Part shown: positions 36,268 to 46,245 of the stretch, one piece after another
Layout of the letters: each line of letters opens with the position of its first letter
Position numbering within the stretch: position 1 is the first letter of the stretch
Source: Pseudothioclava arenosa
Lineage (GTDB): Bacteria > Pseudomonadota > Alphaproteobacteria > Rhodobacterales > Rhodobacteraceae
DNA: 64,000 bases
Assembly (NCBI RefSeq): GCF_002358085.1
Contig: NZ_NTJD01000004.1
Location: 243,762 to 307,761 of the forward strand
Reading direction: 5' to 3'
The notes under the pieces: model-generated
Told to the model about the DNA's origin: nothing
What the model saw: the letters and a program-made list of their open reading frames with translations, nothing else
The model's database searches: none
Program-made: the position numbers and the translations under genes

Positions 36268-37782
36268 TCACAGCCCCTCCAGCTTGGACGCATCAAACCC
36301 GGGGCCCGGCAAAAGCTCCACCCCGGCCTTCGACATCCGCACCTCAACCCCCGCCGCGACCAGCGCCGCTTTCAACGCATCGACCGGGGCGAAATCCTTG
36401 GTGTCCATGGCGGTGGCGCGGAGGGAGGCCAGCTTGTCCGCCAGCCCCGACAGATCGGCGCCGCCGCCTTTCGAGGAGAGCCACTCACTACGCGTCATCG
36501 CCAATAGGCCAAGAAGATTTGCCGACCTCTTTAGCTTTCGGGCAACCTCATCACGTCCGTCTGTCATAATATGCCAAGCCACCGCAGCTCCATGAAGCTG
36601 ATCAAAAGCGACCTTGGTATTCAGATCATTGCTAAGGGCTTCGACAAGCAGAGAGTCAGGCTCAATGCTTTCATCCAGCTCCGTGTCACCGACTGCTTCA
36701 TAAAGATAATCCAGCATTTTCTCGGCCTGGCGCGCCTTTTCAGCCGTCCAGTCCATCGGCTTCGAGTAATGCGTCTGCAGGAAGACGAAGCGGATCACCT
36801 CGCCCGGGATGCCCGGCTCGCCGTCGTGACCATCCAGCAGGTCGCGCACTGTAAAGAAGTTGCCAAGCGACTTGGACATCTTCTTGCCCTCGACCTGCAG
36901 CATCTCGTTGTGAATCCATATCCGTGCGAATTCTCCCGGCCTGCCATCCGCATGTGAATGCGCGCAGCAACTCTGCGCGATTTCATTTTCATGATGTGGG
37001 AATTGCAGGTCTATGCCGCCGCCGTGGATATCGAAGACATGGGGGAATTTCTGGGCATCCTCAGACAAACGACCTTCTGCCAGAGGTTTCTTCCAGAGGA
37101 GTTCCTCGGACATCGCCGAGCATTCGATATGCCAGCCAGGCCGCCCGCGCCCCCAAGGGCTGTCCCAGCCCGGAAGCCCATCATCCGAGGGCTTCCAGAG
37201 CACGAAATCCATCGGGTCTTCCTTGAAGGGTGCCACTTCGACCCGCGCACCCGCGATCATGTCATCGACCGAGCGCCCCGAAAGTGCGCCGTAATTGCGA
37301 TAGCTGCGCACGCGGAACAGCACATGGCCGTCCTTGGCATAGGCATGGCCCTTGGCGATCAGATCCTCGATCATCGCGATCATCGCGCCGATATAGTCGG
37401 TCGCGCGCGGTTCGACAGTCGGGCGCAGCGCGCCAAGCGCGTCCATGTCGGCGTGATACCAGCCGATAGTTTCCTCGGTGCGCTCGCGGATCAGGTCTTC
37501 GAGGCTGCCCTCGGCGCCCGCCTCTTTGCGCGCCAGTGCGGTCGCGTTGATCTTGTCGTCGACATCGGTGAAATTGCGCACATAGGTCACGTGATCGGCG
37601 CCGTAAATCTCGCGCAAGAGCCGATAGAGCACGTCGAACACCACCACCGGGCGCGCATTGCCCAGATGCGCCCGGTCGTAAACCGTGGGCCCGCACAGAT
37701 ACATCCGCACGTTGTTCGGATCAATCGGAGTGAAATCCTCGACCGTGCGGGTCTTGGTGTTGCGCAAACGGATCTGGGTCAT
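36268..37782 (-). CDS. cysS: cysteinyl-tRNA synthetase
   Basis: 504 residues. Class I synthetase with zinc ligand Cys in [14 protein letters not shown]-type motif [32 protein letters not shown] and KMSKS ([11 protein letters not shown]), then the anticodon/DALR part. GAGGGAC precedes the start. The gene is intact, but two stretches (about 36470-36725 and 36900-37110) use codons rare in its neighbours (AGG, CTA, ATA, GGA, AGT), which points to local recombination with a lower-GC donor. Confidence 0.96.
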   Translation of the reverse strand: MTQIRLRNTKTRTVEDFTPIDPNNVRMYLCGPTVYDRAHLGNARPVVVFDVLYRLLREIYGADHVTYVRNFTDVDDKINATALARKEAGAEGSLEDLIRERTEETIGWYHADMDALGALRPTVEPRATDYIGAMIAMIEDLIAKGHAYAKDGHVLFRVRSYRNYGALSGRSVDDMIAGARVEVAPFKEDPMDFVLWKPSDDGLPGWDSPWGRGRPGWHIECSAMSEELLWKKPLAEGRLSEDAQKFPHVFDIHGGGIDLQFPHHENEIAQSCCAHSHADGRPGEFARIWIHNEMLQVEGKKMSKSLGNFFTVRDLLDGHDGEPGIPGEVIRFVFLQTHYSKPMDWTAEKARQAEKMLDYLYEAVGDTELDESIEPDSLLVEALSNDLNTKVAFDQLHGAAVAWHIMTDGRDEVARKLKRSANLLGLLAMTRSEWLSSKGGGADLSGLADKLASLRATAMDTKDFAPVDALKAALVAAGVEVRMSKAGVELLPGPGFDASKLEGL

Positions 37783-37944
37783 AAGTCCCTCGCAGGTAGT
37801 CCCGGCGGGGCTTATCAGCTTCGAGGCTTCCTTGGAAACTCTGAAACGACCCGCCTGACGGATGTCAGCCGAAAATAATGCAAATCTGGGTGCGGATCGT
37901 CGTCATGGGGAGGTGATAGCGCGCGGGCGCCCGCTTGCCAAGCG

Positions 37945-38739
37945 TCAGGCGGCCGCAGCCTTGGCGCAGGGCACGAATTCCGAGATCTCGACCGCGTCGC
38001 GGGTAAAGCGGCAGAAGGAGTTGGCGGGCACCTCGATCCAGTCGCCCCCGTCGCTTTCCAGGGGCTCCGAGACCACGGCGCGGCCCGCGCGGCTGTCGGA
38101 CCAGCGGTGATAGAGCGAAGGCGCAAACTCATCCGAGGCATAGCGGATCGCGTAAAGGCTTTCGCCATCGGAAAACGCCGCCGTCAGCCGCAGATGCGGG
38201 GCGGTGCCACGCGCGCGGCTGATCGCCTCGAACCGCGCGGCGGCGCGTTCCATCGCGGCTTTCGGGTCGGCATCAAGCCCCTCGGCCAGCGCCACCAGGA
38301 ACAGCGCCTCGGAATCGGTCGCGCCCTTGCGGTGGGCATAAAGCGCCTCGCAGATCATCATCTCGGCGTCGCGGCGGAAGGCGTCATAGCCACCGATCTG
38401 GCCGTTATGCATGAAGCTCCAGCGCCCGACGACGAAAGGATGGCAATTGTTGCGGCTGGTCGCAGTGCCCGTCGAGGCCCGCACATGGGCCAGGAACAGC
38501 GGAGATTTCACCTGCGCGGTCAAGGACTTGAGGTTCGGGTCCGACCAGGCGGGCATGACATCGCGATACAGCCCCGGCTCAGCCCGCTCGCCATACCACG
38601 CCAGCCCGAAACCGTCGGCATTGATCTGGGTGTGGCATTGCGTGGCGCAATGGCTCTGATGGATCAGCGAGTGCCCCGGCCTGCTGACGATATCCTCAAG
38701 AAAGATCGGCTGTCCGATATAGGCGGCCCAACGGCACAT
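37945..38739 (-). CDS. class II glutamine amidotransferase
   Basis: 264 residues starting M-C-RWAAYIG, so Cys2 becomes the N-terminal nucleophile after Met removal; the longer frame that begins four codons earlier would bury it. Other Ntn-amidotransferase marks: NADGFGLAWYGE, AHVRASTGT and HPFVVGRWSFMHNGQI. Resembles YafJ/EgtC-type enzymes. Target reaction unknown. Lies between the DUF1330 gene and cysS, with an imperfect GC-rich stem-loop (38766-38818) just upstream. Confidence 0.9.
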   Translation of the reverse strand: MCRWAAYIGQPIFLEDIVSRPGHSLIHQSHCATQCHTQINADGFGLAWYGERAEPGLYRDVMPAWSDPNLKSLTAQVKSPLFLAHVRASTGTATSRNNCHPFVVGRWSFMHNGQIGGYDAFRRDAEMMICEALYAHRKGATDSEALFLVALAEGLDADPKAAMERAAARFEAISRARGTAPHLRLTAAFSDGESLYAIRYASDEFAPSLYHRWSDSRAGRAVVSEPLESDGGDWIEVPANSFCRFTRDAVEISEFVPCAKAAAA

Positions 38740-38827
38740 GCTCTGCCCCAATCAGGCGGTTGGCTCCGCCCCGGTGTAACGCGAAAGGATCACCTTCACG
38801 TTAACCGATCCGGGGCGGCGCGAAAAG

Positions 38828-39118
38828 TCAGGCATTCGCCTCGATGATCACGAGGTCGCGCTCGGACGCGCCCTGCGCATAGCTCAGCGCCTCCTGGTAT
38901 TCAGGCGAGTTGTAGCAGGCCAGCGCCGCCTCCATCGAGGGGAAGCGCGTCACAACATGGCGCTGGCGCTCGGTGCCCTCAAGCTGCTGATAGCGGCTGG
39001 CACGGGCGAGAAACTCGCCGCCATGGGCCGCAATCGCGCCCGTCGCGCGCTTGGCATATTCGCCGTAGCGCTCGGGGTCGGTGACGGTGACATGGGCGAT
39101 CCAATAGGCTTCGGGCAT
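38828..39118 (-). CDS. DUF1330 family protein
   Basis: 96 residues of the DUF1330 (dimeric alpha/beta barrel) family: AYWIAHVTVTDPERYGEYAKRA, then RHVVTRFPSMEAALACYNSPEYQEA. Function not established for the family. Its ATG shares a base with the alaS stop (TGATG), so it is co-transcribed and probably translationally coupled to alaS. Confidence 0.9.
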   Translation of the reverse strand: MPEAYWIAHVTVTDPERYGEYAKRATGAIAAHGGEFLARASRYQQLEGTERQRHVVTRFPSMEAALACYNSPEYQEALSYAQGASERDLVIIEANA

Positions 39119-41772
39119 CAGAGCTCTCCTGCGATGACGGCCTTGACCGCGGCGACGGCCTCGTCGGCCTTGGAGGGGTCGGCGCCGCCGGCCTGCGCCA
39201 TGTCGGGGCGGCCACCGCCACCCTTGCCGCCAAGCGCGGCAGCCGCCGCCTTGACCATGTCGACCGCGCTGATCACCCCGGTCTTGTCCGCGGTCACGCC
39301 AGCCGCGACCGCGGCCTTGCCGCCGGTATCGGCCACGACCAGCACCGCGCCCGAGCCGATGCGCGCCTTCAGCTCATCGACGAGGGGCGGCAGGTCTTTG
39401 CCGGTGACGCCCGAAACGACCTGAGCAATGAACTTCAAGCCATTGATATCAATCGCTTCCGGCCCACCAGAGGCACCACCGCCCATGGCCAGCTCGCGGC
39501 GCAGTTGCGCGACTTCATTGGCCAGCGCCTTGCGCTCGTCGGCCAGCGCCTTGACGCGGTCAGCGACCTCGGCCGCCGAGGTTTTCAGCGTCGCCGCCAC
39601 CTCTTGCAGCCGCGCATTCTGCGCGTTCAGGTGATCCAGCGCGGCCTGACCGGTCAGCGCCTCGAAGCGGCGCACACCTGCCGAAGAGGCGCTGTCGCCA
39701 AGCGCAACAAAGGCGCCAATGTCACCGGTGCGCTTCACATGGGTGCCGCCGCAGAGTTCGAGCGAATAGGTCTTGCCATCGGCGCCCTTGCCCGAGCCGA
39801 GCAATTCACCCATCGACACCACGCGCACCTCGTCGCCGTATTTCTCGCCAAACAGCGCCTGCGCACCGAGCGCGCGGGCGTCATCGGGGGTCATGATCCG
39901 GGTATCGACCGGGCTGTTCTGGCGGATGAACTCGTTCACCTCAGCCTCGACCTGCGCGATTTCCTCTGCGCTCATCGACTTGGCGTGGCTGAAGTCGAAG
40001 CGCAGACGGTCCTCCGCATTCAACGAGCCCTTCTGCGCGACGTGATCGCCAAGCGCGCGGCGCAGCGCCTCGTGCAAGAGGTGCGTGGCCGAGTGGTTCG
40101 CCCGGATCGCCGAACGGCGACGGTGGTCGACCTCAAGCTTCGCCGGCTGGCCGCGCGAAATCTCGCCCTCGGTCACATCCGCGAGGTGGATGAACACGCC
40201 CGCGACCTTCTTGGTGTCACGCACCATGGCCAGCCCGGTTTCGGTGCGGATAAAGCCCGCATCGCCCACCTGACCACCCGATTCCGCGTAGAACGGCGTC
40301 TGGTTGACGACGATCTGCACCTCGCCCTTGGCACTGGCGACATCCGCGCCGTCCACCACCAGTGCCACGATCTGGCCCTCGGCCTCCTCGGTGTCATAGC
40401 CGAGGAATTCGGTCACGCCCTTCTCTTCGGCGATGTCATACCAGATCGTCGCGTCCTGGGTTTCGCCCGAGCCCGCCCAGGCCGCGCGCGCCTTGGCCTT
40501 TTGCTCGGCCATCGCCGCGTCAAAGCCCGAAGTGTCGACCTCGCGCGATTTCTCGCGCAGCGCATCCTGCGTCAGGTCGAGCGGGAAGCCATAGGTGTCA
40601 TAGAGCTTGAAGGCCGCCTCGCCCGGCAGCGCCGCCCCTTCGGGCAGCTTGGCCAACTCGTCATCCAAGAGCTTCAGGCCACGATCGAGCGTGGTCTTGA
40701 AGCGGGTTTCCTCGAGCTTCAGCGTCTCTTCGATGAGCGCCTGCGCCCGGCCCAGTTCCGGATAGGCCGCGCCCATCTGGCGCACCAGCGCCGGCACCAG
40801 CTTGTGCATCACCGGGTCTTTCGCGCCCAGAAGATGCGCGTGGCGCATCGCGCGGCGCATGATCCGGCGCAGCACATAGCCGCGCCCGTCGTTCGAGGGC
40901 ATCACCCCATCCGCGATCAGGAACGAGGTCGAGCGCAGGTGGTCCGCGATCACGCGGTGATGCACGTTGCCCGGCCCGTCCGGGTCCTGGCTGGTCGCGT
41001 TGGCCGAGGCCTCGATCAGCGCGCGCATCAGATCGGTGTCGTAGTTGTCGTGCTTGCCCTGCAACAGCGCGCCGATCCGCTCAAGCCCCATGCCGGTGTC
41101 GATCGACTGCATGTCGAGCGCGCGCATCGAGCCATCCTCGAACTGCTCGTTTTGCATGAACACGACGTTCCAGATCTCGATGAAGCGGTCGCCGTCTTCC
41201 TCGGCGGAGCCGGGCGGGCCGCCCCAGATGTGGTCGCCGTGGTCGTAGAAAATCTCGGTGCAGGGACCGCAGGGGCCCGTCGGCCCCATCTGCCAGAAGT
41301 TGTCCGAGGTCGCGATGCGGATGATCCGATCCTCCGGCACGCCAACTTTCTTCCAGATTTCAAAGGCTTCGTCGTCGGTGTGATAGACCGTGGTCAGCAG
41401 CCGCTTGGGATCGATGCCGAAGTCCTTGGTGATCAGTTCCCAGGCGAAGGGGATCGCCTCGGTCTTGAAATAATCGCCAAAGCTGAAGTTGCCGAGCATC
41501 TCGAAGAAGGTGTGGTGGCGCGCGGTATAGCCGACGTTGTCGAGGTCATTGTGCTTGCCGCCCGCGCGCACGCATTTCTGCGCGGTGGTGGCGCGGACAT
41601 AGTCGCGCTTTTCCAGCCCGGTGAAGCAGTTCTTGAACTGCACCATGCCCGAGTTGGTGAACATCAGCGTCGGGTCGTTGCGCGGCACCAGGGGCGAGCT
41701 GTCGACGACGCGGTGGCCGTTGCGCTCGAAGAAATTCAGGAAGGTGGAACGGATCTCGTTCAGGCTGGGCAT
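39118..41772 (-). CDS. alaS: alanyl-tRNA synthetase
   Basis: 884 residues, full length. Class II aminoacylation domain ([27 protein letters not shown]), tRNA-recognition region, editing domain with zinc motif [12 protein letters not shown] and CGGTHV, coiled coil (~730-770) and the Gly-rich C-Ala domain ([16 protein letters not shown]). The ATG at 41772 gives the normal [16 protein letters not shown] start and has GAGG eight bases upstream; the longer frame is not used. Downstream of the recA terminator. Confidence 0.97.
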   Translation of the reverse strand: MPSLNEIRSTFLNFFERNGHRVVDSSPLVPRNDPTLMFTNSGMVQFKNCFTGLEKRDYVRATTAQKCVRAGGKHNDLDNVGYTARHHTFFEMLGNFSFGDYFKTEAIPFAWELITKDFGIDPKRLLTTVYHTDDEAFEIWKKVGVPEDRIIRIATSDNFWQMGPTGPCGPCTEIFYDHGDHIWGGPPGSAEEDGDRFIEIWNVVFMQNEQFEDGSMRALDMQSIDTGMGLERIGALLQGKHDNYDTDLMRALIEASANATSQDPDGPGNVHHRVIADHLRSTSFLIADGVMPSNDGRGYVLRRIMRRAMRHAHLLGAKDPVMHKLVPALVRQMGAAYPELGRAQALIEETLKLEETRFKTTLDRGLKLLDDELAKLPEGAALPGEAAFKLYDTYGFPLDLTQDALREKSREVDTSGFDAAMAEQKAKARAAWAGSGETQDATIWYDIAEEKGVTEFLGYDTEEAEGQIVALVVDGADVASAKGEVQIVVNQTPFYAESGGQVGDAGFIRTETGLAMVRDTKKVAGVFIHLADVTEGEISRGQPAKLEVDHRRRSAIRANHSATHLLHEALRRALGDHVAQKGSLNAEDRLRFDFSHAKSMSAEEIAQVEAEVNEFIRQNSPVDTRIMTPDDARALGAQALFGEKYGDEVRVVSMGELLGSGKGADGKTYSLELCGGTHVKRTGDIGAFVALGDSASSAGVRRFEALTGQAALDHLNAQNARLQEVAATLKTSAAEVADRVKALADERKALANEVAQLRRELAMGGGASGGPEAIDINGLKFIAQVVSGVTGKDLPPLVDELKARIGSGAVLVVADTGGKAAVAAGVTADKTGVISAVDMVKAAAAALGGKGGGGRPDMAQAGGADPSKADEAVAAVKAVIAGEL

Positions 41773-41863
41773 GTGTCTTGGCCTCATCGGGGGCGGTTTT
41801 GCCTCGTTTAGCGCCCCCACCCTGCCCTGTCCAGAAAGCAAACCGCCAAAGCCCGGTTCGGGC

Positions 41864-41898
41864 CCAAAAACAAGGCGGCCGGAACACGCCCGGCCGCC
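41864..41898 (-). terminator. terminator after recA
   Basis: Nine-bp stem GGCGGCCGG / CCGGCCGCC with a seven-base loop; on the - strand it is followed by TTGTTTTTGGG. Located 30 bases after the recA stop. Confidence 0.88.
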
Positions 41899-41927
41899 CT
41901 ATTGGCACATTCTGCGCCCGCCTGACC

Positions 41928-42995
41928 TTACTCTTCGGTCAGCGTTTCGTCATCTTCCGAGCCGCCGAAATCGAGCCCGTGGCTGGCACGGATCTTGTCC
42001 TCGATCTCATAGGCCATGTCGGGATTGTCGCGCAGGAACTGTTTCGCGTTCTCGCGGCCCTGGCCGATGCGCTCGTCGCCGTAGGAATACCACGCGCCCG
42101 ATTTGTCGACGACCCCGGCCTTGACGCCGAGATCAATCAGCTCGCCCACCTTCGAGATGCCCTCGCCATACATGATGTCGAACTCGACCTGCTTGAAGGG
42201 TGGCGCGACCTTGTTTTTCACGACTTTCACGCGGGTCTGGTTGCCCACCACCTCGTCGCGATCCTTGATCGCGCCGATGCGGCGGATATCGAGGCGCACC
42301 GAGGCGTAGAATTTCAGCGCGTTGCCGCCCGAGGTGGTCTCGGGCGAGCCGAACATCACGCCGATCTTCATGCGGATCTGGTTGATGAAGATCACCATGC
42401 AGTTCGAGCGCCCGATCGAGGCGGTCAGCTTGCGCATCGCCTGGCTCATCAGCCGGGCCTGCGCCCCCACGGTATGATCGCCCATGTCGCCTTCGATCTC
42501 GGCCTTGGGCGTCAGCGCCGCGACCGAGTCAACGACCACAAGGCTCACCGCGCCCGAACGCACCAGCGTGTCGACGATTTCCAGCGCCTGTTCACCGGTA
42601 TCGGGCTGCGAGATCAGCAGCTCATCAAGGTCCACGCCCAGCTTGCGCGCATAGCTCGGGTCGAGCGCGTGTTCGGCGTCGACAAAGGCACAAACGCCAC
42701 CCTTTTTCTGTTCTTCCGCAATGGCATGCAGCGTCAGCGTGGTCTTGCCCGAGCTTTCCGGCCCGTAGATTTCCACGATCCGCCCCTTCGGCAAGCCGCC
42801 GATGCCAAGCGCGATATCAAGCCCCAGCGACCCGGTCGACGTCGCCTCGATCTCGGCGGCCGGATTGTCGCCGCCAAGCTTCATGATCGACCCTTTGCCG
42901 AATTGCCGCTCGATCTGCGCGAGCGCCGATTCAAGGGCCCGCTGCTTGTCCGCACTCTGTTTGTCTTTCATCTCGAAAAGGCCCGCTGCTGCCAT
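41928..42995 (-). CDS. recA: recombinase RecA
   Basis: 355 residues. Walker [10 protein letters not shown], Walker [14 protein letters not shown]1/L2 loops ([18 protein letters not shown] and [18 protein letters not shown]), C-terminal acidic tail EDDETLTEE. Mediates homologous pairing and SOS signalling through LexA cleavage. An alphaproteobacterial-type SOS box lies about 60 bases upstream of the start. Its own terminator separates it from alaS. Confidence 0.98.
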   Translation of the reverse strand: MAAAGLFEMKDKQSADKQRALESALAQIERQFGKGSIMKLGGDNPAAEIEATSTGSLGLDIALGIGGLPKGRIVEIYGPESSGKTTLTLHAIAEEQKKGGVCAFVDAEHALDPSYARKLGVDLDELLISQPDTGEQALEIVDTLVRSGAVSLVVVDSVAALTPKAEIEGDMGDHTVGAQARLMSQAMRKLTASIGRSNCMVIFINQIRMKIGVMFGSPETTSGGNALKFYASVRLDIRRIGAIKDRDEVVGNQTRVKVVKNKVAPPFKQVEFDIMYGEGISKVGELIDLGVKAGVVDKSGAWYSYGDERIGQGRENAKQFLRDNPDMAYEIEDKIRASHGLDFGGSEDDETLTEE

Positions 42996-43055
42996 GATTT
43001 CCCATCCTTATCCCATAGAGCGAGCGACTTTGGCAATCGCCGGCGCCCAGAATAT

Positions 43056-43070
43056 GTTTCTCTTTTGTTC
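43056..43070 (-). promoter_or_regulatory. putative LexA (SOS) box of recA
   Basis: GTTT-CTCTTTT-GTTC on the + strand: one mismatch to the GTTC-N7-GTTC direct repeat recognised by alphaproteobacterial LexA. Sits 61 bases upstream of the recA start, in the promoter region. Confidence 0.6.
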
Positions 43071-43202
43071 TTACGTCTTGTTATGAGGACAAAATATGAA
43101 CATTTCAACTCAAATCTTTTACCGAGCTTAGAAGCGAGTTGGTTAAAGAAAGGTTTACCCTCGCCCGGCGACTGGCTATCAAGGACGAAAAAGGCAAGCA
43201 GC

Positions 43203-43796
43203 ATGCTAATTTTCTGGGATCAGCGACTGGTTTTTCTGGCAACCCCGAAGGCGGGATCGAGCGCGGTCGAGGTTGCACTCGACTCACTTGCCGCAGTTTC
43301 CGTCACCCGCCCGGAACCGCTCAAGCATATGAGCGCGCGCGATTTCGCCACCCATCTGGCTCCCTACATCACGTCTCAAGCCGGAGAGCCGTTTACCACC
43401 GTCGCGCTCATGCGCGAACCGATCGACTGGCTTCGGTCCTGGTATCGCTTCGTTCAGAGGGATGATTTCGAAAATCCAGACCATCCTCTAAATGGCTTGA
43501 GCTTCGAGATGTTCGTGCAGGACTTCATCTCGACGACACCGCCCAAACATGCGCGCATCCTGCGCCAGCACGAATTCCTGACCGACGCCACCGGCACCCC
43601 CGTCGTCGATCGCATCTTTCGTTACGAAGCCATGGATGACTTCGTCCATTTCCTCGAGGACATGCTCGATTGCGCGATCACCTTGCCGCGCGTGAACGTT
43701 CCGCCTGCGGTCGAAACAAGCCTCTCGCGGGAAACCGAAGAACGGCTTCGTGAGGCGATGTCGGACGATTTCGCACTGTACCAAAGCCTGAACTGA
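43203..43796 (+). CDS. sulfotransferase family protein
   Basis: 197 residues. N-terminal strand and P-loop-like FLATPKAGSSAVEVAL correspond to the PAPS 5'-phosphosulfate-binding loop of sulfotransferases; further on TVALMREPIDWLRSWYRFV matches the 3'-phosphate-binding R-x-P-x-x-R/S block. The ATG at 43203 is used; an in-frame ATG at 43083 would add 40 residues in AT-rich, non-coding-like DNA. Only + strand gene in this region, wedged between recA and cckA, and convergent with cckA. Acceptor (cell-surface sugar, lipid or protein) unknown. Confidence 0.75.
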   Translation: MLIFWDQRLVFLATPKAGSSAVEVALDSLAAVSVTRPEPLKHMSARDFATHLAPYITSQAGEPFTTVALMREPIDWLRSWYRFVQRDDFENPDHPLNGLSFEMFVQDFISTTPPKHARILRQHEFLTDATGTPVVDRIFRYEAMDDFVHFLEDMLDCAITLPRVNVPPAVETSLSRETEERLREAMSDDFALYQSLN

Positions 43797-43816
43797 TCAG
43801 GCAGGTTTCGACGCGC

Positions 43817-46129
43817 CTAGGCGATCTGGTTCTGCACCGTCGCCGTCAGCTCGGTCAGCGAAAACGGCTTGGGCAGGAATGTTGAGTTGGGAACCGGCTT
43901 GCGCCCCTCCTGAAACACATCCTCGGCATAGCCCGAAATGAACACAACCGCAGTTCCGGGCCGCAGTTCGAGTGCCTTGGAAACCCAGGTCGGCCCATCC
44001 ATCCCCGGCATGATGACATCGGTAACAAAGACATCGACTGGCATTTCGCTGCTTTGCACGAGATCAAGGGCGTCCTCGCCACTCTCGGCCTCGAGAACCG
44101 TGTAGCCGCGCAGCTTGAGTGCTCTGGCGGCGAAAGCACGCACCGGGGCCTCATCCTCGACCAGAAGAACCGTCGCGGTTCCGGAAGATGTCGTTTGCGG
44201 CGCGGAAGGCTCGTCCCCCTCCTCCTCACCCGCGACAATATCCGAAAGACGGTCATAGGCCGGCAGATAGATCGAAAATGCCGTGCCGGACCCGACAACG
44301 GAATCACAAAAGATATACCCGCCAGTCTGCTTGACGATCCCGTAAGCAGTCGACAGGCCCAGCCCCGTTCCCTCGCCTGCACGTTTGGTGGTGAAGAACG
44401 GCTCGAAGATCTTGCTGATCTTGTCGGGCGCGATCCCCGTGCCTTCGTCACTTACTTTCACAACGACATAATCGCCCTTCGGCACCGCCGCGCGGTCGCG
44501 TTCAAGATCCTGCTCAAGATGCTCATTCAGGGTTTCGATGCGGATTTCGCCACCGCCGGGCATGGCGTCGCGGGCATTGACGACGAGGTTCATGATCACT
44601 TGCTCAAGTTGCCGCTTGTCGGCCCGGATCGGACGCAAATCGGGGTCGTGCACAAGCGTCAGCGCGACCTTTTCGCCAACGAGCCGGTTCAGCAGATGGG
44701 TCAGGTCAGAGAGCGTATCGCGCAGGTCGATCACCCGTGGTTTCAGGGTCTGCTTGCGCGAAAAGGCCAGAAGCTGCCCGACCAGAGAGGCCGCGCGATT
44801 GGCGTTCTGACTGATCTGTTCGAGATCCGCAAAATCAGGGTCGGCCTTGTCATGGCGCAGCATGAGCAGGTCGCAATGGCCCGAGATCGCCGTCAGCAGG
44901 TTGTTGAAATCATGCGCGACGCCACCCGCAAGCTGGCCGATCGCCTGCATCTTCTGGCTTTGCACGAATTGCGCCTCGAGAGTCTTGAGCTGCGTCGCAT
45001 CCGATAGCACCGCAATCAGCCCGGCCCTACCGCCTTCGACGACGCGCGCAAGCGTGACCTGCAAGAACACCTCCTTGTCGCCACGACGCGCGCGCAGAAC
45101 TTCGGGGCGCCGCTCGACCCGGCCCGACAGGGCATCCGCGACCCAGTCATTCACCGGCCGCCCGAGCCCCTCGAACAGATCCGAAAGCCGGGTTTCCGGC
45201 TTGATCTTGCCCAGCAGCGCGCGCGCGGCCCGGTTGACCACGACAACCGTGCCATCGCCCGCAAGCCGCATCAAAGCCACGGGCAGGGACTCGAACCCGT
45301 CAAAATCCTGCGCCGCATCTGGCACCTCGCTTGCAGGCAGGAGATAGATTTCATTCCGCCCGCCTCCGCCCTCAAGCTCGACGACAAGCGCGCGCGCCGT
45401 TCCGGTCGGAGTGCGGATTTCATGCCCCTCGCCCGAGCGCAGCGGCAGATCGGTGAAGATCCGATCGAGCGAGCGCACCCGCTCCCCAACCACACGCCGC
45501 ATCGCCTCGTTCATGAACAGGATCATCCCGGATTTCGAGGCGGTCATCATCGGCAGGCTGATGGTTTCGGCCCCGCGCCCGCCGGTGGGCCGCTCGCTCA
45601 TTTCCTCAAGCCGCCAGAGAAACCCTTCATCCTCGATCGCGTGGACCGACAGCCGGACATGGCCGCGCCGCGTAACCAGGTCCTCGCGCGCGGCGCCAAG
45701 CGCGGTCGCCTTGGCCTGGAGCCGGATGATCACCGAAGACGGGCTCGCAAACAGCTCGGCCAGCGCCCGCGCCAGCGTCTGCCCGCCGCGCGAGCCGAAA
45801 CGCTCCAGCGCGGCATGGTTCTGAAAGCCGATCTCACCCTCGGTATCGGTGGTGAAGGAAGGCGCGGCGTCATGGGCGATGAAGCTTGCGAGTTGTTCAT
45901 GCAGCTTTTCGCGGCGCCCGCGCTGGCGCGTGGAGGCAAACCGCAGCACACCCGCCAGGACCAGAAAGGCGCCCGCCACACTGAGCAACACAAGCGACAG
46001 CACCGGATCGGACAGATAGACCCCGATCGCCCCCGCCAACACCGCCAGGATAATCAGGTACCCCGCCCCCGGTGCCAGGAGCGCGGCGGTCCGGCTCAGC
46101 GGCTGAAGCGGCAAATCCGAATGTGCCAA
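43817..46129 (-). CDS. cckA: hybrid histidine kinase CckA
   Basis: 770 residues: two N-terminal membrane segments (~18-65), PAS-like regions (~85-385), HisKA with FVQSQKMQAIGQLAGGVAHDFNNLL, HATPase (NLVVNARDAMP, DEGTGIAPDKISKIFEPFFTTK, GTGLGLSTAYGIV) and a C-terminal receiver (LLVEDEAPVRAF, phospho-Asp in VFVTDVIMPGMDGP, LPKPFSLTEL). This is the CckA layout; CckA feeds ChpT and CtrA to control division, motility and gene transfer agents. The start codon is TTG (46129), with GGAG seven bases before it; no nearby ATG fits. A CtrA-type box lies 47 bases upstream. Confidence 0.95.
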   Translation of the reverse strand: MAHSDLPLQPLSRTAALLAPGAGYLIILAVLAGAIGVYLSDPVLSLVLLSVAGAFLVLAGVLRFASTRQRGRREKLHEQLASFIAHDAAPSFTTDTEGEIGFQNHAALERFGSRGGQTLARALAELFASPSSVIIRLQAKATALGAAREDLVTRRGHVRLSVHAIEDEGFLWRLEEMSERPTGGRGAETISLPMMTASKSGMILFMNEAMRRVVGERVRSLDRIFTDLPLRSGEGHEIRTPTGTARALVVELEGGGGRNEIYLLPASEVPDAAQDFDGFESLPVALMRLAGDGTVVVVNRAARALLGKIKPETRLSDLFEGLGRPVNDWVADALSGRVERRPEVLRARRGDKEVFLQVTLARVVEGGRAGLIAVLSDATQLKTLEAQFVQSQKMQAIGQLAGGVAHDFNNLLTAISGHCDLLMLRHDKADPDFADLEQISQNANRAASLVGQLLAFSRKQTLKPRVIDLRDTLSDLTHLLNRLVGEKVALTLVHDPDLRPIRADKRQLEQVIMNLVVNARDAMPGGGEIRIETLNEHLEQDLERDRAAVPKGDYVVVKVSDEGTGIAPDKISKIFEPFFTTKRAGEGTGLGLSTAYGIVKQTGGYIFCDSVVGSGTAFSIYLPAYDRLSDIVAGEEEGDEPSAPQTTSSGTATVLLVEDEAPVRAFAARALKLRGYTVLEAESGEDALDLVQSSEMPVDVFVTDVIMPGMDGPTWVSKALELRPGTAVVFISGYAEDVFQEGRKPVPNSTFLPKPFSLTELTATVQNQIA

Positions 46130-46175
46130 ATGACTGCTCCTTCCCAGAATCGCCTCTATTTGCGGGCATAAGGGC

Positions 46176-46191
46176 TTAAGGTCGGCTTAAC
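46176..46191 (-). promoter_or_regulatory. CtrA-type box upstream of cckA
   Basis: TTAAGGTCGGCTTAAC: a perfect TTAA-N7-TTAA(C) pattern, the consensus bound by the response regulator CtrA, 47 bases before the cckA TTG start. Suggests feedback by CtrA on its own upstream kinase. Confidence 0.6.
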
Positions 46192-46245
46192 GGCCGCAAA
46201 CTCAACCTACGGGCGAGTCATTTCAGGAGCAATCTTTATTGCGCG

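Noticed and set aside
32602..36507. 1301-aa + strand frame
   Set aside because: Antisense to the chemoreceptor, the phytoene-synthase-like gene, cimA and part of cysS; no domain pattern.
41778..43082. N-terminal two thirds of a 672-aa + strand frame that ends with the sulfotransferase
   Set aside because: Antisense to recA. The real gene begins at 43203 (or at most 43083).
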